NCBI GenBank assembly: GCA_905183005.1
Contig: CAJJDO010000067.1
Coordinates: 124,001 to 188,000 of the forward strand
DNA: 64,000 nucleotides
DNA from: Paramecium pentaurelia
Taxonomy: Eukaryota; Ciliophora; Oligohymenophorea; Peniculida; Parameciidae
Direction of reading: 5' to 3'
Shown here: piece after piece, positions 47,519-59,085 of the stretch
Layout of the letters: each line of letters opens with the position of its first letter
Numbering within the stretch: position 1 is the first letter of the stretch
The notes under the pieces: generated by a model
What the model saw: only the letters and a program-made list of their open reading frames with translations
Told to the model about the DNA's origin: nothing
Database searches by the model: none
Made by a program: the position numbers and the translations under genes

Positions 47519-48854
47519 ATGAGATCTCAAAGTGATAATTCTAAAAAGTCTAATTCTGAATTAATATCAAAGGCTAATTATCTATATACCAGAGCTTTAA
47601 TGTGGCCTTAATTGATGGACATTGATTTAAAGATTAGTCATCCTATCTAAAGTGTTAAATTGAATTAATAAAATTAAAGAGTAATAAAGTATAATAAAAT
47701 ATTATAAGATTTGATGTTATAAGGACTAGAGGAAATTTGCTTGATTCAAATTTAAAAACTTAACTTGAATAATTACTAACATATTATGTGATATCAAATC
47801 ATATAACTTATAAATAAGGATTACATGAAATCGCAGCTCCATTTATAATATTTATTAATGCAGGCTTAAATATATCAGTAGTTTATTCTATGTTTAATGA
47901 ATTTATTAGAAGATATATGACTAATTTTTTTGATGATGATTATTCAGGAATTCAATCAATATTATCTGTTTATAATTTATTATTGAAATATCATGATATG
48001 GAATTATACAATAGATTAACTTTACATGAAATATCACCTTAATTGTATGCCATTCCATGGTTCATTACTTTAGGTATTAATAAGGCTTCTTTTCCAATAG
48101 CATAAATGATAATAGAGAACACTATTCTGATAAATGATAGATATTTCATTTTTAGTTTTAACATTGCAATAGTAATCTATAAAAAAAAAGAAATCTTAAA
48201 TAATAGAGCTGACAATTTACCATATTTTATGTCTAAGATATTTTTAGATGATGAAAAAACTTATTATGAAATTATTAAAATAGCTATAAAAATTCATACA
48301 TATACACCAAAGCAATTTTGGATTTATTTGGACTCTTTAAATCTATTTAATCATCATGCCAAACCAATATTTTTGGAATAGGAAAAATAACCATTATTAG
48401 ATATGATTTAAATATCACCTTATGAAGTTTAGGATATGATTAATTAACATATATTAATAACAGAGAAATGGGAAATTTAAGATCTAAATCATCCTCAAGT
48501 ATAAAAAATTAAATAAATATTCAGTAAATAAAATTATAATCCTTAATAACCAGTTTTGATATTTGATTATTTAACTGATGAATTAAAAGATAAAATTGCA
48601 TTAAATACATTAATACATATTGTAGATTTATCAAGATAAAATTTATAAAAAATATTATAACAATTATTCAATTTTAAAATGACAAATAAATTATGGATTT
48701 GTTTATTTACTAATAAAGATATTGAACATTTATGTAATAGTTTTATTTTTAATTAGTTAATCCTATTTATATAGCATTACAAGAAGCAAATACTAAATAC
48801 ATTTGTAAATGTGACAAAAATCAATTTATTGAGTTATATGAATTCTAAAATTGA
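47519..48854 (+). CDS. TBC (Rab-GAP) protein with C-terminal rhodanese-like domain
   Basis: ATG 47519 to TGA 48852-48854, about 430 residues. TBC landmarks: VIKFDVIRTRGNLL (the IxxDxxR Arg finger), NHITYKQGLHEIAAPF (YxQG Gln finger), LYAIPWFITLGINKASFP. The C-terminal 120 residues resemble a rhodanese module (PVLIFDYLTDELKDKIALNT, then LIHIVDLSRQNLQ; TNKLWICLFTNKD). TBC plus rhodanese is the layout of TBC1D23 and TBCK, proteins of endosome-to-Golgi traffic and growth control. Introns: 20 nt near 47689-47708 ending AAG, and 23 nt near 48731-48753. Both fingers are present, so GAP activity is plausible. Convergent with the CDPK gene (90 bp). Confidence 0.85.
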
Positions 48855-48944
48855 GTATTAAATATTATTAATTTATAATAACATGAATTAATTGAATTAC
48901 TTTAGATATAAGTATATAAAAAGTTAAATACTTAGAAATAATTA

Positions 48945-50661
48945 TCATATAGTAGTTAGAATTTTACTAAATTCATCTTCTGATATTTTTCCATCTTTAT
49001 TTAAATCACAATCATTTAAAAATTATTCCCATATTTCAGGTTCTAAAAATCCCATAGCTTCTTCTAATTCTTCCTTTGATATAAAACCATCTCCATTCTA
49101 CAATATATATAAATATATAAATATTACAATATCAAGCATTCGAAATGCTTATCTAATTCTTTCTATTGAAACTAATTTTTCAACTCTCATTGCTCCCATG
49201 ATAAACTCTGAATAATCAATTAGATTCGAATGGTTTAGATCTAAAGTATCTAAAATTTAATTCACTTTTTCTTCAGCTTATTCTTTACTCCTTAATAATA
49301 CTCTGTATCCAGCTACTAATTCTTATTTACTTAAGTTCCCATCATGATTTTTATCCAATGCATTAAAAGTAGCTTTAAGTTCACTAATCTCTTGACTTTG
49401 TAAAGTTTAACTCACCATATAAGTCATTACTGCTTTCTTAAAGTTACTTTAAACCTAATATAAAAATCGCTTTAAACCTAAAATTTTTCTATATTGCTAA
49501 GTAATTATAAAGAAATTATTTCTTATTTGGCATTTTTTAATATCCAACAATGATTTAATGCTTATTAAGCTGAATATCTTTTAGAAACATCTAAATTTAA
49601 CATTTTGCTAATTAAATCCATAGCATCACTTGATACAGTTGACCAATCATTTCTATCAAATATCAACTTTCCTGCCTAAACTTTAGCTAAAGTTTCTTTA
49701 TCTGTTCTTCCAGCAAATGGAGGATACCCACATAAAAATATATACAGAATCACTCCACATGACCAAATATCTACTTTTTCATTATATTTTTAATTTAAAA
49801 CTTCAGGAGCTATATAATAAGGAGTTCCTAATCTTTTTTTCATATCAAAGTTTTAAGTAAAATAACGAGAAGTTCCAAAATCAATTACTTTAATTTCTTC
49901 ACCTTATCCACTTAATAAAATGTTTTCTGGTTTCAAATCTCTAATTAAATTTCAATTGATATCAATACCTATGAACTATCTATTTTTCATGACAATAACT
50001 AACTGCTTATAAAATTTATTTTATATAATCTGCTGCCATTCGTTCACTAAAAATTTAGAGTTTCTTTATTCTTTCGAATAATTCCCCTCCTGGAAGATAT
50101 CTTAAATATTTTATAAATATACTCTGTTACAACTATATATTGTTCATCTTCTTAAAAACATTCAAATACACGTACAATATTCGGATGATCTAAAGATTTA
50201 AGGATATTCAACTCTGATAACATTCTTTGTTAATCTTCAAATAATAAGGAATCTTTTTTTATTTATTTAAGTGCTCTCAATATTCCAGTTTTATTATGTT
50301 TACCCAACCATACACATCCATAACTTCCCTAACCTAATTTTTTCAATATGCTATATTATTCATTCCATTCTCCTTGTTTCATTGTAATAAAATTATCATA
50401 ACTTATTTTTACTGATTTCCTAGCTGTTGGTAATTGGATAGTCTTCTTCATCTTTGTTTGATGTGTAACTTATGTGAAATCAAGTTCTGTTTTTGAAACT
50501 GCACTTAAAGTTGTATATTTTTGCATTGGTAAGATAATGTCATCATCATCCTAAAAGGAATCCCAATTATCAATAGATTTCATCACTGGAGTTAATATCT
50601 GAGTATGTTTTTATAACTATGATTGATTCATTTCACGATGATTACAACAACTATTCCCCAT
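48945..50661 (-). CDS. Calcium-dependent protein kinase (CDPK)
   Basis: From ATG 50661, beginning MGNSCCNHRE: N-myristoylation plus two Cys for palmitoylation. Kinase: LKKLGQGSYGCVWLGK, Lys in RALKQIKK, VHRDLKPENILL, IDFGTSRYF, GTPYYIAPEVL, then a junction helix and four EF-hands with loops DKNHDGNLSKQE, DLNHSNLIDYSE, DINGDGFISKEE and DLNKDGKISEDE; the second is weakened. Introns include one near 50097-50118 ending AAG (TEY-LPGGELF), one near 49948-49975 inside HRD, 23 nt near 49461-49483, and 30 nt near 49097-49126 inside EF-hand 3. TGA 48945. Expected to be a membrane-bound Ca2+ effector. Confidence 0.93.
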
Positions 50662-51550
50662 TTATGTGAATTAATAATATATAATAAAAACCCTATTCAA
50701 TTTAATATTAACCACAAAAACAGTGATGCCATCATGCATTTTTAGATTAAATCAACTTTATATAAATTAAATTGATTTTGTCTCTAAATATATCAAATAA
50801 TCTGATTTTTTATATTAAATAGAAATTCTTAAATCAAAACAAAAATACAAATAACTCTATTTAAAATTTTACTAAGAAAAACTGTAAGAAGTATATAACA
50901 CCATCGTAAAATTTAATATTATTGTTTCATCTAATCTCTATGAATAATAATTAATAAGTGATGGAATTTCTTAAATAACTATATACCATTTTTAATTGTG
51001 TATATAATTCAAAATTTTTAATTTATAAATATATATATTCAAAATTTTACTGAAATTTGCAACATCGAAATTGATATTTAACACAAATAGTTTTTTCATA
51101 GCAATTCTTATATTGAATTAAAGCAATTTTTAAGTAATTATTAATAGCTCTAAAGAATAAATTTAAATGAAAATAAATATTATTTTTTGATTTTTTTTTA
51201 ATGAAAGTTATTTATAAATAATTATTATAAAATAAAATCATCTTAAAAGAGATGCTATTCTAATATATATGATACATAGTATATATGTTTTGTAATCAAA
51301 TGTTAATTTAAGTGTTTTTAGATACTTATATTTATACTTAGAAATTCAAAATAACTCTAAAACTCTTTATAAACAAATATTATAATTAAATAGTTCACTT
51401 CTAATTTAATCTTAAAAAACAGATATATTTCAATAGATGGATTGAGATAAAAAAAAATAATTAAATTATTAATATCTTTAGTATTTATTCGGCCATTAAA
51501 AACCTTATGTTTTTTAAAAAAATAAATTACTTGTTTATAAGGGAAAAATT
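50662..51550. other. Intergenic region between divergent genes
   Basis: About 890 bp, A/T-rich with several short homopolymers. No coding frame, RNA gene or ordered repeat was recognised. Confidence 0.55.
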
Positions 51551-53035
51551 ATGATTTAAAAAAAATAGATTTATAGAAACTTTTTATGTAGAGATTGGAG
51601 GATTAGCAATTAGATTTGTTGTTTGCATCTAATTTTTACTCTTTTGAGTGTGATTATATTCGTAGCTAGCAATTATATATATATGTACATTGTTACAGAA
51701 GAATTAATGGACATTACATCAGAAATATTTCATAAAGAAACTTAAAATCATTTGAATATGTTGAGTTACTTAGAAAAATCTTCAACTTTAGACATATTTG
51801 ATGATAGTACAAGATAGCTTTTATCTATTAATTAGTTATATAAGATGATAGATAAGGATTTCCACATTGAGATGCCTTATGATTGCTTAAATAATAAGTA
51901 ATACAATGATTCATATGCATATTTTTTTTCTTTTTGCTATGCTTTTTGTAATTTGACAAATGGATTAAATATTAGTAAATATGAGAATATATTAAAATTA
52001 ACATCCTTATTAACTGAAACCTTAAGAATTTATGATCTTTAATTATTAACTCTGATGGCTCATGTTGGAGAAGAATAGTTTTTTACATAAAATAGAGGAT
52101 ATGCACTTTCAAATTATTATCCTCATACTAGATAATGGTATCGAGATCATATAGCTCAAATGGGAACAGGTAAATAGATTATAGTTAGTGATCCTTATGT
52201 TTCATGGATAGATGTAGTTTTCATTTCATAAACAACTAATTTATCTGATACTTAATTCGAAGGATTGATAGGACAAGACATAGATTTTACAAGAATGCCT
52301 AAGATTAAAAGCAATACATCATAATATTATTTAGTGGATAAGAATGGGAACATTGTCATTAGTGATCTTTATGCAAATGGTGTTAAGGTTTTAATAAAAA
52401 TGTACAATTAAAGTGTAACAGGATTTAATGAAACTGATTGGAATAATTTAATAAAAAAGGATGAAAATATTTTTTATTTATACAATAGTGTTTATGAGAA
52501 AAATATCATAGTCTTAAGAACAAAACTAAGTGAATTAAATTATTTCTTATTTGTAATATATGATTAAAGTTAATATTTGAGATAATAGCAAGAAATTTAT
52601 AATAAATAGATGGAGTTTCAAAATTAATCAATTGATTTTTGTTTAAAATTACTAGGAACTTTTTTTATATTCTCTTTATTAGTTTAGATATTGATTGTTA
52701 ATTATTTAATGAAAGATTTAAAACGGTTGGAAAAGATGGCTACTAAGAAAGTAGTCTATTTTTATAAGAGCATAGCTTAATTTCCTGAATAAAGATTTAC
52801 TTCTTCTATATCTCGATTATATAATGCATATATGAATTTAGTAAACAATTTTGATTCATAAGGAAATATAAGGAAGAATGAATTATGTTCTAAAATATAA
52901 TCAATTGAATTTCCATAAAAATATAGGAAATTGAAATGTTATATTTATTCAGATGAGATTCCAAGAAAACAAAATTACACATAAACTTAATTACTTGAAT
53001 ACTTTATGTATTTTAAAAATGAAACCAATTTTTGA
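51551..53035 (+). CDS. Membrane sensor with extracellular Cache-like domain
   Basis: ATG 51551 to TGA 53033-53035, intron-free, 494 residues. TM1 (LIFTLLSVIIFVASNYIYMY), a large ectodomain with Cache marks NYYPHTRQWYRDHIAQMGTG (WYxxA motif), IVSDPYVSWIDVVFISQT and FEGLIGQDIDFTRMP, a repeat of the fold (YYLVDKNGNIVISDLYANG), then TM2 (LLGTFFIFSLLVQILIVNYL) and a short cytosolic tail with HAMP-like KDLKRLEKMATKKV. The layout matches the gene at 33117-34796, so two sensors of the same class lie 17 kb apart. Ligand unknown; no enzymatic output domain. Confidence 0.8.
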
Positions 53036-53039
53036 AATT

Positions 53040-53040
<1 letters not shown>

Positions 53041-53064
<24 letters not shown>
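53041..53064. repeat. (AT)n microsatellite
   Basis: Twelve AT dinucleotide units directly after the Cache gene stop. A simple repeat, possibly part of a 3' UTR. Confidence 0.8.
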
Positions 53065-53070
<6 letters not shown>

Positions 53071-53114
53071 AGGTATTTTGATAAAAATGTTGTATTAATA
53101 AGAATTATATTTTA

Positions 53115-54032
53115 ATGTTTGGTAAAGTGAAAAGGAATAAAGATGTGATTTAATAAAATATTAGTAAAAAGAATAAGAAAGAATTGAAAGCATAAAAGAA
53201 ATGGGAATAAGATGAAGAACGCATAAAAGGTTTGATAATTTAAGAATTAAGGATCAAAATTTAGATTATTAAATGAATATATGTATACTGTGAATAGTGT
53301 GGATGCATTGAAACATTTCAAGTAACATCCTGAGGAATTCAAGATTTATCATACTGGATATGCTTAATAAATAGAGAAATGGCCAGAGAGTCCTGTTGGG
53401 AATATTATTAAATTATTAAAAGAGAGTGAATAATTTTAGAATAAAAAATTGTAAGAATATAATTTAATTTGAAATAGAGTAGTAGCTGATTTAGGTTGTG
53501 GTTAAGGTGAGATTTAGGAGCATTTTGATAAAGATAAAAGATTGTGTAAATTGATAACTGTGAAAAGTTTTGATTTAGTTGCAATAAAACCATATATAAT
53601 AGAGACTGATATTTCTAATTTACCAATGGATGATTGTAGTTGTGATGTGGCCATTTTTTCATTATCTTTGATGGGAGTAAATTATTTGGATTATTTGGGG
53701 GAAGCATTTAGAGTTTTAAAAAAGAATGGACATTTAATAATAGCTGAAGTGAAAAGTAGAATGAATAATATAGATAATTTTGTAAATTTAATTACAGGGA
53801 TGGGAATGAAAATATTAAAAAGAGTAATATAATTAAATTAAATGAGTAGGATGAACATAATAGTCATTTTGTATTATTTGTATTTTAAAAGATAATGGAC
53901 ATTTGTCAATTCAATGGTCCCTTAAATTAGAAACGAGTATATTAAATATTAGGATAAAAAGACCCAAATTTGAAAGATTGGTAATCATTAGGGTAGTAAA
54001 TATTATAACCATGTGTTTATAAAAAGAGATGA
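53115..54032 (+). CDS. RRP8: Ribosomal RNA-processing protein 8 (SAM-dependent methyltransferase)
   Basis: ATG 53115 to TGA 54030-54032, about 280 residues. RRP8 methylates m1A in 25S/28S rRNA in the nucleolus. Family features in order: basic N-terminus, RLLNEYMYTVNSVDALKHF, PEEFKIYHTGYAQQIEKWP, SAM-binding VADLGCGQGEIQ, SFDLVAIKPYIIETDISNLP, DCSCDVAIFSLSLMGVNYLD, EAFRVLKKNGHLIIAEVKSR, and the C-terminal LQPCVYKKR. Introns: 22 nt near 53228-53249 (ends AAG), 27 nt near 53451-53477, and 23 nt near 53825-53847, ending GAG, joining ILKR to QDEHNSHFVLFVFQK. Human RRP8 is longer at the N-terminus. Confidence 0.92.
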
Positions 54033-54193
54033 ATGATTTAAATTTGAAATTAGATACATATTTTAATAATATTATGTAATAAAATAATACGCATTTAATT
54101 AATCCAGAAAAGTTTATATTATACTATTGAGTGATTCAAATCACGAATTTCTGAGGGAATATTATTATTTGAATTAAATAGAGAAGAGAAGAG

Positions 54194-55793
54194 ATGCAAA
54201 AATACCCAAGTTTGAATCCAAATTAAGAATTTGATAGAAGTATAACAATTTCAAATTTGAAATTAAGTCATTTAGAATATAAAAATGTTGAGGGAAAGGT
54301 AGTTTATATAAGTTAATATATAGAATTTGTTTGAGAGAGTGAAGGGATTTTAGAATTTAGTTGGATCTTTAAGAAAATAGAAAATAATTCTTTATGAGAG
54401 AAGAAATATGTCTCCACCTGCTCAAGAATGTTATGGTACAAAATAAGTTTAATAATAGGAATGGACGATTATGGAGATATATTTTATGGAATCAACTTTG
54501 CATCTGCTGATTATTTGGGATTATGTACTAATGAATAAGCTAAAGTAATTCATTTTAAAATTTATTTTAGGAAGCAGCTGCAACTGCTGCTTAAGAGTAT
54601 TCAGTAAATTCTTGTGGAGCACCTTTAGCATTTGGTGCATCAAAATATTATATGTAATTAAAAGAAGAGTTAAAGGATTATTGGGGAATGAAAGAAGTTC
54701 TTCTTTATAGTGCAGGATGGTTAGCTGGATTTGGAATAATCAAAGGTTTAATAAGGTATTTCAATTGAATTATAAATAGACCTTATGATTTTGTGGTAAT
54801 GGATGAATTATGTCATAATTGTCTCACTGAAGGAGCATTTGCAGCTACAAAAAATGTTTCAAGAGTTCCACATTTGAGTTTAGAAGCAATGGAGAAAAAA
54901 GTATCAGAAATTAGAACTGCAAATCCTGATGCTTGTATTCTAGTAGTTACTGAGGGTTTGTTTAGTATGGATAGTGATTATACTGATTTGGTGGCTTTAT
55001 AAAAATTGACCTTGAAATATGAGGCATTTTTATTGATAGATTGTGCTCATGATTTTGGATGTATGGGAAAGACTGGTATTAAATTTAATATATATATATA
55101 TAGGCAAGGGAGTATTTGAATTGTAAGGTCTATAAGATTTCTCTAATGTATTATTAATGTCTGGAGGATCAAAATGTTTATCCACAAATGTTGGATGGGT
55201 TGCTTGCAATTCATTTGAAGTTATAGATTATCTTAAATTCTTCTCATCAGCCTATATGTTCACTAATTCAGTGAATCCAGTTTAATGTGCTACTGCTCTA
55301 GCTTAATTAAGAATACTCAATAGTGAAGTGGGTAGTAGATTAAGAATTAAAGTTTTGGAGAATTATCATTATATGAAAAAAGAACTTAATGCCAGAGGTT
55401 ATTAAATAATTGGTTATCCATCTCCAATATTACCTTTATTGATTGGCAATGAATTAGTGTGTAGAGTAGTAACAAGATTAATGATTGATGAAGGAATTCA
55501 TTGTAATGGTATAGAATATCCTATTGTAAGAATGGGATAGGCCAGATTAAGAGTCAATTTATAACCATAACATACTAAAGAGTATCAATTTTAATATTAA
55601 TTTTAGACATATGGACACATTCATTGAAACTTTCCATTTTTGTTTCAATAAAGCTACTAAAATTGTTTAAGAATCTTTAGAAAAATATTAATTAGCTTTG
55701 GAATAATAAGAACAGGCATAATAAGCAAAGGAGAATTAGAATAAAGCTAATTTCAATGATAATAGAATGGAATTAAAAAAACCAAATTTATGA
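54194..55793 (+). CDS. PLP-dependent alpha-oxoamine synthase
   Basis: ATG 54194 to TGA 55791-55793, about 480 residues. Members include serine palmitoyltransferase, 5-aminolevulinate synthase and KBL. Landmarks: INFASADYLGL; NSCGAPLAFGASKYYMQLKE; VVMDELCHNCLTEGAF; LIDCAHDFGCMGKTGKGV (Asp and His of the cofactor site); and LLMSGGSKCLSTNVGWVACN, where Lys of GSK fits the Schiff-base Lys. Introns near 54301-54325, 54551-54576, 54754-54777, 55075-55102 and 55582-55606. A one-base gain in the A4 run 54440-54443 is needed to join ECYGTK to the next exon. A Gln-rich helical tail follows. The Cys/Gly-rich Lys loop is divergent, so the substrate is uncertain; sphingoid-base synthesis is a guess. Confidence 0.85.
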
Positions 55794-55827
55794 ATTATTA
55801 TTAATTATCATATTATATAAATAATTT

Positions 55828-58800
55828 ATGTTTACTGTCATCAACTCAAAGTTGGGACTGAGAAGAGGAGGTATGCAAACTGTTACTTCAGCTTCTATGT
55901 CAGAAATAAGGAGAGTATATATATCATAAGTATTATTAAGTAAAGATAAACAGAGTTTAGAAAGAAAATCAAAGAAACTAGAACTAATGATTTTAGAAAG
56001 AGACCTTTAGGTTAATTTGAATTGTATACACTTAATGACAAATTGGAGAACTCGTCTGATGAAGATGAATTTTAAAAATAAAAGAAATAAATTGAATAAT
56101 TAGAACTGCCTTTCGAATCCTTATCCAGTACTCTCAGAACTACAAAACCAGTGTTTATTGAAAAAAAGAACTATAAGTAATTCAGTAATTTAATATAAGG
56201 TAGGCGATTGTTTAAAAAGTGAAATCGAAAATACAAAGTTTTCTAAAAACTAAAGATAATAATAAAAGTGCAATTCAAAATCAAAATGATAATTGGGTAT
56301 TTCATGCAGATGGCTATGGTAAATTAATGTGGGATGCCTTCTGTATGTTATTAATATTTTATGAAATCTTAAGCATTCCCTTTAAATTAAGTTTCGATGT
56401 TGAAATTAATGCTACATTAGATTAAATAATTGATATCATGTTCATGTCTGATATAGTTATTACTTTCAATACTAGCATATATAGAAAAGGAATACCTATC
56501 TATGGTAGAAAATAAATAGTACTTAATTACATAAAACTATGGTTTTGGATTGATTTAGCAGCCTCATTTCCTTATGATGCCATAATCACTGCTTCTACTG
56601 GAGTCAGTGAATAAGAGAGTTCATAAACTACAACTACTTCTTCTCAAGATGCTACAAAATATACTTAAACATTGTCCTTACTTAGACTTGTTAGATTTAT
56701 GAGATTTATCAAAATTATACGTTTGTTGAGATTGGCAAAATTAAAGGTTTTCTTTGATAAAATAGAGGATGCTATATAATTAAACATAATGTTGTCTACT
56801 ATTGTTAGCTTTATTAAATTGAGTGGATTTGTATTATTTTGGTCTCATTGGTTAGGATGCATCTTCCATTATATTGCAGTTAATGAAGACTCTTAAGATA
56901 ATTGGCTTCATTATTATGGAATTTATGATGAAGATTGGTCAGTTAAATATATAAACTCTCTCTATTGGGCAGTTACAACTATGAATACAGTTGGATATGG
57001 AGATATATCTCCAAGAACTCCTTTAGAAAGACTATTTGGAATATTCTTTTTAATGATTGCTACTGTTGTCTTTTCTGTTACTTTAAATAGTATAGGATCA
57101 TCATTATAAGGAATGGAAGATAAAAAAGCTGAGATTCGTAAAAAATCAAATCAAATATTAAAATATATGAAAAAACTATAAATACCAGTTGCATTATAAA
57201 ATAAAGTGAAGAAATATCTAACTTATATATGGGAATAAGAAGCAATTTTTAATCTTGAACATATAACTGATAATCTATCTTATGCTCTCAAATTTGAATT
57301 TGAAATACAAGTTAATGGTACAATTTTAGGATATTGTCCTCCATTAAGACGTAACTTTTAAAAGACATTCTTAAAATAAGTTACAAAGACTTTCAAATAA
57401 TATACTGCTTTACCTGAAGAATTTATTTTCTTTGAGAATGAATCTATAGCTACAGAAAAACATCTATATTTCATTTAAAGTGGAAATATTGAAATAATTT
57501 TATAAAGAAATAATTAGAAACTCAATAAACTAGAATAAAAAGATTATTTTGGTGAGATTGGATTTTTTACTGGATTATCTAGAACTGCATCTGCAAGAAG
57601 TGTTAATTATTCATCTTTAGTATATATTGATAAATCATTGTTTACATAATTATTGAAATCAAATCAAGTTGATTTAGTATAAATATTATATTTAATATTA
57701 TAGGAAAGATTCAATTACATTAAAGATGAAATTATATTTAATAAAGGTTATCATCATATAAATGTCTTTTGTTATGGTTGTCTTAGAGATGATCATACAG
57801 TAATTGATTGTCCAGATATGCATTTTGTAGTGGAATAACAATAATATTGTTAATTTAAATCTAATTTTTAAAAGAAAATGTAAAGTCTTTATGAAAGAAA
57901 TGATAGAGTTCACATTCATGCACTTAGACATAAAAATATTGTTAAATTTGTAATCATCTATATTTTCAATATACAAGACTGTCAATCAGATTTCTACCCT
58001 TGCTTAAAAGCTTATGGCTTAGTATGATGAGTGTAATTTAATAGATGAAATGGACAATGGATAAATAGTAGAAGAGAAATTTGAAATCTAATAGAAATTA
58101 GCTAAACCACCAAGATTTGGACCTTTTAGGTCTAGATTTAGAGAGGATAAGGCTAAATATAGAAAGATGAAATCTTATATTTAAGATTAAGAAATAAAGA
58201 TCAAATCATTAAAAGCTTAATAAAATATTAGTCAATTACTTTTGAAATGTATTTTTTCTTATTCATTTTTAAGAACTTAGTATTATTATGCAATAAAAGA
58301 CTGTTAATTAAGAGGAATAGATAATTAAAACGGAATTTCCTTAAACTAAATCAATGGCTACATCTATGAAAGTAATTTCAAAATTTAAAGAAGAAGATGA
58401 AGATGATAGTAACGATAAATAATAATCTTCTGAATATTAAACTGTTTCTTCATCAGATTTTGATGATGAAGGAAGTGAAGAATAGGCAGACAAATTAACG
58501 TAGAAAGAAATTAAGACTTAAAATTAAATATTAGAACTTTTAGAGACTTATAATTAATAATAGAAAGAAAGAGAATAAAGAGAACAATAAAATAAGGTTT
58601 ATTCTATTTAATTTTATTTTAGTTAGAATCTTAATTTATATTAATAAATAATTTTGAAGTTGGAGCTGATTTTCATAGTTATTATCCTAAATATAATAAA
58701 GAATAAATGATTTATGAATATAATAAAATAAGGGATAATCAAAGATTTAGACCAAATTTAGTATAATTTTATGAGTAATTTATAATTTTTTATTAGAAAT

Positions 58801-59019
58801 GATTTTTATCATGAATTAGGAATAACATATATATTTGATAATGGAAGTGAAGCTCTTATACATAAGCAATTCAAATCAATGTTATAATAGGATAGACCTA
58901 GTGGTAAAAAATTAACTCGAATTGTCAAGTAATCTATGGGATTAATTAAAATGCCTGAACAATTAAGTTAATTTTAATCAAATAATTTAATTAAATTCAG
59001 TGATAAAGAAATTTAATGA
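55828..59019 (+). CDS. Cyclic-nucleotide-gated K+ channel with zinc knuckle
   Basis: ATG 55828 to TGA 59017-59019, nearly 1,000 residues. S1-S6: S1 LMWDAFCMLLIFYEILSI, S4 RLVRFMRFIKIIRLLRLAK with regular Arg, and filter AVTTMNTVGYGDIS (GYGD means K+). A C-linker and cyclic-nucleotide-binding domain follow (LYFIQSGNIEIIL; KDYFGEIGFFTGLSRTASAR). Then CYGCLRDDHTVIDC, with C-x2-C-x4-H-x4-C spacing of a zinc knuckle, and a long acidic/Gln-rich tail with a C-terminal helix. About six introns; those near 55915-55940, 56200-56219, 57952-57979 and 58250-58274 end AAG, and those near 58595-58620 and 58769-58790 end TAG. It probably sets membrane potential and ciliary beating. Confidence 0.9.
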
Positions 59020-59085
59020 GTATTAATTAATCTTTATTTTTTTTATAAGTATAAACAAATACAGAATAATACAATAGAATCATCA

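Noticed and set aside
53041..53064. (AT)n run as an IES or telomere-related element
   Set aside because: Simple dinucleotide repeat; no TA-bounded consensus and no C4A2/G4T2-type telomeric repeat in the window.
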